Below are positions 56,520 through 64,000 of a stretch of DNA of 64,000 nucleotides, in pieces. Numbering within the stretch: position 1 is the first letter of the stretch; the number at the start of each line of letters is the position of its first letter. The translations under genes were made by a program, and so were the position numbers. Source of the DNA: Liquidambar formosana (taxonomy: Eukaryota; Streptophyta; Magnoliopsida; Saxifragales; Altingiaceae); assembly GCA_039720395.1 (NCBI GenBank), contig CM077827.1:25642416-25706415 (forward strand), given 5' to 3'. The notes under the pieces are model-generated. The model saw nothing but the letters and a program-made list of their open reading frames with translations, was not told where the DNA came from and did not search any database.

Positions 56520-56575
56520 TGGGTGACCACCATGCCTCAGGAGGCTAGCCGCCCAGGCCTGGGTGGTTACCCGAG
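56520..56575 (+). promoter_or_regulatory. GC-rich palindromic block upstream of the element 3 antisense gene
   Basis: The arms GGGTGACCACC and GGTGGTTACCCGAG with GGCTAGCC and CCCAGGCCTGGG inside. It ends 88 bp before the TATA box. Confidence 0.75.
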
Positions 56576-56662
56576 CCCGAAGCGGAAATCCCACTTTGAA
56601 TAGGAAACTTCCTATTCTGATGGGTTTTTTCCTATTTGAACTTGGATTTGTGACCTTTTCCC

Positions 56663-56669
56663 TATAAAA
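56663..56669 (+). promoter_or_regulatory. TATA box of the element 3 antisense gene
   Basis: TATAAAA 56 bp before the ATG at 56719, same context as in element 1. Confidence 0.7.
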
Positions 56670-56718
56670 ACACATCCAAGAGGTTCCTAAACCTACTTGT
56701 ATTCATTCATTAGAAATT

Positions 56719-58005
56719 ATGGAGGCTCTAGACAAATTTTTAGGAGGGTTTTTGAGAGTTATGAGTGCTGAAGCAAAATCTGAGTTCAAGTGCTTTGGCT
56801 TGGATCCATTGCTCTCCTTGAGGCATGTGAGGCTTGAAACGAACCTCTTGACTGCTGCTACATATTTTTGGGATCCTCAAGTTCATGTGTTCCGCTTCAA
56901 CTATGAAGAACTGTGCCCAACCATGGAGGAATTCTGTGCATTGTATGGAGTTTCAACGGTAGGTCCTTTCATTCTCCCTACTCCTCGCCCAAGCTTTCTT
57001 ACTTCTTTCTCCAATCTACTTGGGATTCACTCACAATATGCCTCTACGTTTGTAAAGGACCATATGGTAGACTTGATGAAATTGGCAACCTCTTTTTTAG
57101 CTTGTGATAGTAAAGGTATTCTGAATTTTACCTTTCCTATTAAGCATGCTCTTGCCTTTTGCCTCATTGGTCGTTTCCTTATTTCAACTGGTACTCCACA
57201 TGTTCCCATACAAATTTGTGACTTGATTCCTCTCCTTGCCAAGGGCTATAACTTGATTCCCATGGTGCTAGCTGAAACCCTGAATAGTTTGGATAAAGTC
57301 CATGAGGACCCAAAGGTTCCTTTAGGAGGTAGCCCCATTCTGCTGCAAATGTGGTTGCTTGAAAGACTGAATTTCTTGTCACCAGTTGCCATTACACCAT
57401 ACAAGCCCCAGCATTACTGCCTTCGCCGCATTGAACTACCTTGGCAATTTTCATTGAGAGATTGGCTAGGTTACTTCCAAACCCTTTCTTGGAGGAATGT
57501 CAAGTGGTTTGTATTCATATGGGGCTGCAGTGACCAGGTGCTTCTGCGGACTTCTGGATGCGCCATGGTGAGACTCATAGGACTGAGGTCTACTTCCTTC
57601 TATTGGCCTTCAAGGGTTCTGCGTCAGATGGGCGCCATGCAAACCATACCCACTTCTTTGAAAGGTGACTATCCTGTGGTGCCCGCGGGTTTTTCTGTAG
57701 TGACTTGGGCGAAGGACCGATGGCCTAGAAAGCTGACACTGACTCAAGTGACGAATACTGATGGTCCGTACATGATGAGCCCCGAGTATAAGGAATGGTT
57801 GAAAAGCAATTTAGGTGAGAGAGAGACTACTCGAAGAGAAAGGATTTTTGGACTTATCAAGAACAATGAACTTGGATCTTGCAGAGAAGATATTATGGAA
57901 GCAGTGACAGCAGCTTATGAACATGACTTGAGGAAGAAAAGAAGACATGAAAGAGAGAAGAAGAAAGCTGAGGAGCGAGCTGCAAAGAAGCCCAAGAAAA
58001 ACTGA
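56719..58005 (+). CDS. Antisense gene of element 3: DUF7745-like protein (428 aa)
   Basis: Complete frame, the same length as in element 1 and about 95% identical by eye, with the ATG 56 bp after a TATA box. The conserved core is FWDPQVHVFRFNYEELCPTMEEF; the FIWGC and RSTSFYW motifs and the Lys-rich tail (KKRRHEREKKK, KKPKKN) are all present. It is transcribed against gag-pol and converges on it. The product could act in the nucleus, given the basic tail; a role in transcription or silencing of the element is a guess. Two intact copies among four show that the frame is kept in the younger elements. Confidence 0.86.
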   Translation: MEALDKFLGGFLRVMSAEAKSEFKCFGLDPLLSLRHVRLETNLLTAATYFWDPQVHVFRFNYEELCPTMEEFCALYGVSTVGPFILPTPRPSFLTSFSNLLGIHSQYASTFVKDHMVDLMKLATSFLACDSKGILNFTFPIKHALAFCLIGRFLISTGTPHVPIQICDLIPLLAKGYNLIPMVLAETLNSLDKVHEDPKVPLGGSPILLQMWLLERLNFLSPVAITPYKPQHYCLRRIELPWQFSLRDWLGYFQTLSWRNVKWFVFIWGCSDQVLLRTSGCAMVRLIGLRSTSFYWPSRVLRQMGAMQTIPTSLKGDYPVVPAGFSVVTWAKDRWPRKLTLTQVTNTDGPYMMSPEYKEWLKSNLGERETTRRERIFGLIKNNELGSCREDIMEAVTAAYEHDLRKKRRHEREKKKAEERAAKKPKKN

Positions 58006-58333
58006 AGACTCAATAGAATAGGATATTTATGGCATATTTATAGTTCTTTTACTTAATACCAATGAATTGCTATGTCAATCAATTTTAGTTTTGAATAAAT
58101 TGCCAATAATAAATCAAATTTGGGATTTTCTTGTTTGATTTAGATCGCACCCAAGGTAACTTTATGGGTTGCCTACGTATCTCCATGGTTTTTTTTTCTT
58201 CTTTTTTTTTTTTGTTTTTTTTTTTTTGTTTTTTTTTTTGTTTTTGTTTTTGAATGGAGAATCAGGTCTTACGTAGTTCTTATGCCTTAACTTTTGCCTA
58301 GGCCGCCCTTACGGGTTTTCAACTTAGTAGGCT
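58006..58333. other. Convergent 3' spacer of element 3 with T-rich tract
   Basis: T-rich run at about 58189-58251, A-rich on the sense strand, with the same flanks as at 14775-15089. No gene is visible. Confidence 0.7.
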
Positions 58334-61300
58334 TCAAACATGATATTTCTTCAATTGATCCAAATTAGTTGGATGAGCGAACTCAATTCCATCTAAATCC
58401 ATGAGGCGAACAGCCCCTGCTGGCAATATCTCTTTGATAATGTATGGCCCACCCCAACTTGGCTTGAATTTTCCCCGTGGATCGAACACTGGAGCTCTGA
58501 TTTCTTTCAGCACTACATCCCCTTTCTTTAGACCTCGATCTTTGACATGCTTGTTGAATGCTCTGGCAACTCTCCGTTGATACCCCTGAACATGATACAG
58601 CGCCCTTAAACGCCTTTCATCCAGCAAAGCTAACTCATCATAGCGGCTCTTAACCCAGTCCACTTCTGTTATCTGGCTCTCCACGGCAACTCTTAGTGAA
58701 GGAACTTCCAATTCAACTGGCAACACGGCCTCCATTCCATAAACTAGAGAATAAGGGGTAGCCCCTGTTGACGACCTTATTGATGTTCTGTAACCCCATA
58801 GAGCCAATGGCAACTTCTCATGCCAGTCTGTGTGTGAATCCGCAGTCTTCTGTAGTATCTTCTTGATGTTCTTGTTAGCTGCTTCCACCGTTCCATTAGT
58901 CTGAGGACGGTATGGTGACGACAGATGGTGGGCTATGCCGTACTTTTGCAAGAGCTCATGGGTTTCTTTCTGAAAGTGCTGGCCATTGTCTGAGATAACT
59001 TCATGCGGTACCCCATATCGATAGATGATGCTGTGCTGTATGAACTGTGCTACTTTCTTGGAATTCAAGGTCTTGAAGGATGCTGCTTCCACCCATTTAG
59101 TGAAGTAATCGATGGCAACCAGGATGTATTCATGCCCATTTGACACCTTTGGCTTGATCTGTCCGATGATATCTATCCCCCATACCGCGAATGGCCATGG
59201 TGACGACATACTTGTTAAAGGCATAGAAGGCAAATGTTGTCCATTGGCGAACAGTTGGCATTTGTGGCACTTCTTGACATGTGCGTGGCAGTCCCTTTCC
59301 ATGGTAGACCAGTAATAGCCTAGCCTCATGATTTTCTTAGCTAACATATAGCCATTCATATGCGGAGCCCCTGTCCCTTCATGGATTTCTTTAATCAGAT
59401 GCTCGGCTTCCTCCTCGGTGACACACAGCAGGTGGATCCCGTCGTATGATCTCCGATATAGCTTTCCTCCACAAAGTACATAGTGACTCGCCAACCGCCT
59501 TAGGGTTTTTCTATCGATACGAGATGCTCCTTCTGGGTATTCCCTTTCTTCAATGAACTTCTTTATGTCATGGAACCACGGACGGCCATCATTTACCTCT
59601 CCTCCTCGGATTGCACAACAGTACACAGGCTTGTCTCGGCATTCTATCACCAACGGCTTCACATTTCCCTCTTCAGGTATCTCCACCATGGATGATAGGG
59701 TCGCCAAGGCATCGGCGAACTGGTTCTTGTTCCTTGAAAGGTAGTTAAATTCTATCTCTGAGAACTCCTTGGTTAGAGCTTCCAGATAGGCATGGTAGGG
59801 CAGCAACTTCTCATCTCGAGTTTTCCATTCCCCTTTTATCTGACAAATGATTAGCGCCGAGTCCCCGAACACTTCTAATTCTTTGATCCCCAATTCAAGT
59901 GCCGCTTCCAGTGCTAGGATACAGGCCTCATACTCAGCAATGTTGTTGGTAGCTTCAAACCCCAACTTGACTGCCAACGGTGTAAATACCTCTTCGGGTG
60001 AGACCAGCAGGACTCCTATCCCATAACCTTTCTTATTGGCTGCCCCATCGAAGTATACTCTCCAAGTTTTTCTACCAATCTCTAGCATGTCCTCATCTAG
60101 GAATTGATCGTTGAACGGAGCGGATGATGACACCGGACAGCTGGCTAGGTAGTCTGCGATGACGCTTCCCTTGATAGACTTCTGATTCACGTACTTGATG
60201 TCGAATTCATTGAGGAGAATTGACCATCGAGCAGTTCTGAATGACAATTCTGGCCTTTCTACCAGGTACTTCAATGGGTCCATGCGACTTATCAAGAACA
60301 CTTCGAAGGACATCATGTAGTGCCGGAGTTTCTGCGTCGCCCATACTAGTGCCACACAAGCCTTTTCAATTGCATTGTACTTCACTTCATAGTCTGTCAT
60401 TTTCTTGCTTAAGTAATAAATGGCATTTTCCTTTGTAGACCCTTCAAGATATTGAGCTAACATAGCTCCCGTCGCGGTTTCGGTGACCGTTAAGTATAAC
60501 AAAAGTGGCACACCTTGCCGTGGGGGAACTAAGATTGGAGGATTGCTCAAGTATCTCTTAATGGTCTCAAAGGCCTCTTGGCATTCTTCGTTCCATACTT
60601 TTGGCACACCTTTCTTAAGCAATTTGAAGATTGGTTCGCAAACCATGGTCAAGTTGGCAATAAATCGGCTTATGTATTGAACTCTTCCCAGAAAACCCCG
60701 GATCTGCTTCTCAGTGCTAGGCGGCTCCATCTCCACAATAGCTTTTATCTTCCCTGGGTCCACTTCGATACTTCTCTGAGTAATCATAAACCCCAATAGC
60801 TTGCCTGCAGTGACGCCGAAAGCACACTTCTGTGGGTTGAGACGGAGATTGTACTTTTTTGCTCGCTCTAAGAATTTCTCTAGTGCCTTGAAATGCCCTT
60901 CCCTATCCACGGACTTCACGATCATATCATCGACGTAAACCTCGACTTCCTTATGGATCATATCATGCAATAGGGTCGTAGCTGCTCTTTGGTAAGTAGC
61001 CCCAGCGTTTCTTAAGCCAAAAGGCATTACCTTGTAACAGTACGTTCCCCATTGCGTGATAAAGGCTGTTTTCTCCATGTCTTGAGGCGCCATCTTTATC
61101 TGGTTATACCCGGAGAATCCGTCCATGAAGGAGGGGAGTGCATGTCCCACTGTACTATCCACCAACACGTCGATATGGGGTAAAGGAAAGTCATCCTTAG
61201 GGCTCGCGGCGTTGAGATCTCGGAAATCGACACACATCCTTACTTTCCCATCTTTTTTAGGCACAGGCACTATATTCGACAACCACTCGGGGTACTCCAC

Positions 61301-61712
61301 AACTTGGAGGAAACCCGCGTCTAGTTGTTTAGTTACCTCTTCTTTTACTTTTAGAGCCCATTCTGGTTTTAATCTTCTGAGTTTCTGCTTTACCGGCTTC
61401 TTTAGGGAATTAGTGGGGATATAGTGTTGCACAATATCGGGGTCGATGCCAGGCATGTCTTCATAAGACCATGCAAAAGCCATAATGTTGGCTTTCAAGA
61501 GGGAGATCATCTTTTCTTTTTCAACAGGGGAGAGGGTTTTCCCAATTTTAATTATTCTTGGCAATTCATTCGTCCCTAAGTTGATTGATTCCAATTCATC
61601 CATATTAGGTTCGGTGACGCCCCTTTTCCTTTGCTCAACGAGCTCCGGGGGGACATCGTTCCTAGGATTTATATCCATGCCATAAATATCCATAGAGGAG
61701 AGAAAAGAGACA
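58334..61712 (-). CDS. pol: Element 3 Pol: RT, RNase H, second RNase H, integrase (intact)
   Basis: A 1119-codon frame counted from the ATG at 61693; exon 2 probably opens at 61712. RT spans about residues 100-300 with MCVDFRDLN and the catalytic YVDD at 253-256. A first RNase H at about 395-505 lacks the usual first Asp (LYLTVTETATGAML), so it is likely inactive. A second, complete RNase H spans about 544-665: D549 (VYFDGAAN), E588 (AEYEA), D611 (GDSALI), D661 (FADAL). The dual arrangement is typical of the Tat lineage. The integrase has H771, H778, C809 and C812, then D841, D902 and E937, with 34 residues between the last two. There is no chromodomain; the C-terminus is VRLMDLDG..PTNLDQLKKYHV. 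Confidence 0.93.
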
Positions 61713-61883
61713 CTGCATATATAGAGAAAGAAAGCACACTTTATTGACTAGGAATAATGGGAATGACACACAAAAGAAAGAAAGAAAACAAACAAATCTG
61801 TACCAATACTATGACTCCACAAGGTGAGTTAAGTAGATACATCTTATTGAATTAGGGAAATATTACTAAACTAAGACACCTAC
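61713..61883 (-). other. Probable intron between protease and RT (element 3)
   Basis: The donor GTAGGT starts within the last sense codon of gag-pro, so the TAG stop (61880-61882) falls inside the intron. The acceptor is TATATGCAG ending at 61713. Removal of 171 nt gives a phase 2 join that runs without a stop into the ATG at 61693. Element 1 has the same sites at 18469-18639. Confidence 0.7.
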
Positions 61884-64000
61884 AAGCTGCTATCAGGTAG
61901 GCCAAGGTCTTCTTCTTCATGGATCTCCGCAATGACACCACATTCAAGGTACCAATTCAGAAGTGGCATGGTAGTATGGCTAATGGATGAACCCTGGAGT
62001 TCTTCAATGGTCGAGTCTTCCACGGTGAGGATCATATTTTGGAACATTTCAGTCATAGCCCCTGCATCAAGGTTCTCTGCCCAGTCCTCCTCTTTCTTTT
62101 CCCAGAACTCATCATTGATGGCTTTATCATCCACCATTTCAGCTGTGATTGGATACCATTCGGTGAAGAAGATTTCAAAACCCGGAACTCGGATCTTGGT
62201 AGCTTGGTCAAAGGTGGGCTCTGGAAACCCGCAATATAGAAAATCATCCCCTTCTTTGACGAAGTAACCATTCAAAGTAGGTCGATATGGCGAGATCTTC
62301 AAGTCTGGCACCCTTCCCTCGGCTTTGGCTCTTACTTTCTCCTTGTTCCTCTTTAGCATTTCCGCATGATCATTTCTAGAGGGCTCATATCCTAGCTCGA
62401 AGGTGTATGAGGTGACACGGCTTTGAATAGACGTAGGGATCCCTTGTTGGCGACGCCCTAGCCCCATGCCTGGAAAGAAACTCATTCTTCTCATGATTTC
62501 ACCAACATGCAAGTTGCCATGGGGACAAAAGTCCAAGGGTATTAATTCACCCTTTTCGAGCTCTTTCTCAATGCATTGGACATACTCAAACCCAGATAGC
62601 GGTATCGCTGCTGATTCGGGTTGTATCTCACATATAGGCACACCTGCGAGTTTCAATTCATAGTCCCCTTGAAGCGTTACTATGGCTCCTTCATAAGGAA
62701 ACTTCACCTTTTGATGGAGTGAAGATGGCACAGCCCCAACAGGATGGATCCAAGGTCGGCCCAACAGCAAGTTGAAACATGACGGCACATCCAACACTTG
62801 GAACTCCACCCTAAATTCAGTGGGTCCCATGATAAGAGGCAAAGTAACTACCCCTATTACTTCTCGACGGGTGTTGTCATAAGCTCTTATGGTCTGCCCA
62901 GATGGCGTGAAATCAGTGGGTCCCAAACCCAAAACAGTGGCAGTTCGGAGAGGACATACATTCAGTGCGGACCCATTGTCGATAAGAACGGTGGGAACCC
63001 TCTTCCCCATAGTGTCAATGGTCACATAGAGAGCTTGAGAATGGCTCAGCCCGCTTTTAGGTAGGTCTACATCGGTGAACACGATGGTTGAGTTCTTGGG
63101 AGTTGGATTCACCAAATGTACCAATCCCTCGGGGGATGTGTCAACAGGCACTTGTATCTGATTCAACAGTTTCAACACGGTCTGTCTGTGCTTATGCGAG
63201 GCCATGAGCAAGCCCCAAATAGTAATGTTGGCATTGGTCTTCTTCAGCTGCCTAAGCACTTCATCCTCTTCTTCTTGCAAGCTAGGACGCCTCTGCCCTT
63301 CCAAATCTTCCAACGGATTTTCAGATTCTAGGTGGGGAGGCTTGAAATGGCGACCCCCTCTGGTTATATGATCCAGCTCATCATCACTAGCCCATATGTC
63401 ATGGACTTCCTCGGAGTCATTCATCAAGTCATCCCATTCTATCATGTCGATGCTCTCCATCTCTGTCGGCAAGTCATCCCAACCTGAAGGGACTATCGGC
63501 TCATCTGATATCGGACTTGGGCTTGAGTACAGCACATAGTAATCATATTTCCCCGACGCTTCACCTAATAGGCCAACCTGAGGATCCCCTGCTTCATATC
63601 TTTCTTTCAGCTCTTGTTGGATAGATTTCTTTGGCAACAACAAAACCTTTTGGTCAATGAGGTCTTGGATGATCTTCTTTAGTATAGAACAAGCCTCGGT
63701 GTCATGGCCGGGTGCACGATGGTATTGGCAATATTGGTGAGGGATTGATGGTCTTGGCTTTGGTGGAAGTGGCATGATAAGGCTGTTATTGCGGCAAATG
63801 GTGAAGAGACGGGTTAAGGTCATGGGGAGCAGAGTGTATTGTCTTATGGGATGGCGAGGGCGAGAGGATTCAACCCCAATGGCATTTATGGTGTTAGGTG
63901 GGGGTGTGTTGTTGTGTGATGGGAGAGGATTACGGGTGACATTTGGACGGGTTGGTGGTGAAATGACTTGCTTGTCAATGAGGTCTTGGACTTGGTGGCG
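61880..64000 (-). CDS. Element 3 Gag-protease, N-terminus beyond the window
   Basis: One continuous frame from the window edge to the stop at 61880, with gag and protease fused (in element 1 they are separated by lesions). Visible order: the second zinc knuckle CQYHRAPGHDTEAC (CX2HX4HX4C), an acidic linker (WDDLPTEMESIDMIEWDDL), the retropepsin with LIDNGSALN at its active site and LLLGRPW, a glycine-rich GMGLGRRQQG stretch, and an acidic tail. The frame is open upstream of the first internal ATG (63823) to base 64000. The first knuckle and the capsid should lie just outside. Confidence 0.88.
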   Translation of the reverse strand, partial: RHQVQDLIDKQVISPPTRPNVTRNPLPSHNNTPPPNTINAIGVESSRPRHPIRQYTLLPMTLTRLFTICRNNSLIMPLPPKPRPSIPHQYCQYHRAPGHDTEACSILKKIIQDLIDQKVLLLPKKSIQQELKERYEAGDPQVGLLGEASGKYDYYVLYSSPSPISDEPIVPSGWDDLPTEMESIDMIEWDDLMNDSEEVHDIWASDDELDHITRGGRHFKPPHLESENPLEDLEGQRRPSLQEEEDEVLRQLKKTNANITIWGLLMASHKHRQTVLKLLNQIQVPVDTSPEGLVHLVNPTPKNSTIVFTDVDLPKSGLSHSQALYVTIDTMGKRVPTVLIDNGSALNVCPLRTATVLGLGPTDFTPSGQTIRAYDNTRREVIGVVTLPLIMGPTEFRVEFQVLDVPSCFNLLLGRPWIHPVGAVPSSLHQKVKFPYEGAIVTLQGDYELKLAGVPICEIQPESAAIPLSGFEYVQCIEKELEKGELIPLDFCPHGNLHVGEIMRRMSFFPGMGLGRRQQGIPTSIQSRVTSYTFELGYEPSRNDHAEMLKRNKEKVRAKAEGRVPDLKISPYRPTLNGYFVKEGDDFLYCGFPEPTFDQATKIRVPGFEIFFTEWYPITAEMVDDKAINDEFWEKKEEDWAENLDAGAMTEMFQNMILTVEDSTIEELQGSSISHTTMPLLNWYLECGVIAEIHEEEDLGLPDSSL

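Larger units (their letters stand above)
51073..64000 (-). mobile_element. Element 3: Tat/Ogre-like retrotransposon, intact as far as visible, cut by the window edge
   Basis: Same organisation as element 1: 3' LTR, polypurine tract, hairpin array, antisense DUF7745-like gene, convergent spacer, pol, probable intron and gag-pro. It runs off the right end in gag. Pol is a single 1119-codon frame and gag-pro is open to base 64000 without the lesions of element 1. If gag's start and the 5' LTR are sound, this copy could be autonomous. Confidence 0.9.

Overview
The window is plant nuclear DNA, most likely heterochromatin of a eudicot with a large genome. Everything recognisable is retrotransposon: no host gene, tRNA or rRNA was found. 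The main occupants are very large Ty3/gypsy elements that look like the Tat/Ogre branch. They have a tRNA-Arg-like primer binding site, CX2HX4HX4C gag knuckles, a degenerate RNase H followed by a second RNase H, a probable 171-nt intron between protease and reverse transcriptase, and extra genes on the strand opposite to pol. A degraded Ty1/copia family supplies three LTR copies. Repeated Trp-, Gln- or Arg-to-stop changes in the older copies fit deamination of methylated DNA.

Layout. 1-1173: copia LTR cut by the window edge. 1174-5394: 3' end of a plus-strand Tat element (D), a hairpin repeat array and its 3' LTR. 5395-5703: fragment of a plant-mobile-domain (PMD) gene from an older element. 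5704-8405 plus 25466-26020: the 3' LTR of a minus-strand element (B), split by element 1. 8406-25465: element 1, complete at 17,060 bp, minus strand, with a 5-bp target duplication CATGG. 26021-34535: interior of B, with repeat arrays, an antisense PMD gene, an antisense DUF7745-like gene and the 3' part of pol. 34536-43078: minus-strand copia element with a truncated 3' LTR and a 3.5-kb leader. 43079-51072: element C, plus strand, the same two-gene antisense cassette as B but inverted. 51073-64000: element 3, minus strand, a close relative of element 1 that runs off the right edge; its visible genes are intact.

How the parts work together. In each Tat element the sense strand carries gag-protease, intron, RT, two RNases H and integrase. 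Between pol and the 3' LTR lie genes transcribed in the opposite direction. Elements 1 and 3 have one such gene (DUF7745-like, about 428 aa, basic tail). B and C have two: the DUF7745-like gene and a seven-exon PMD gene. Each DUF7745-like gene has a TATA box exactly 88 bp downstream of a GC-rich palindromic block. The same block occurs near the PMD gene of B and upstream of the LTR TATA boxes of B and D.

Most unusual signals: (i) the shared palindromic block joining sense and antisense promoters; (ii) the 92-bp tandem arrays, whose units encode two short hairpins with compensatory base changes in the stems; (iii) the two-gene antisense cassette. All coordinates and counts were read by eye; no alignment or database search was run.
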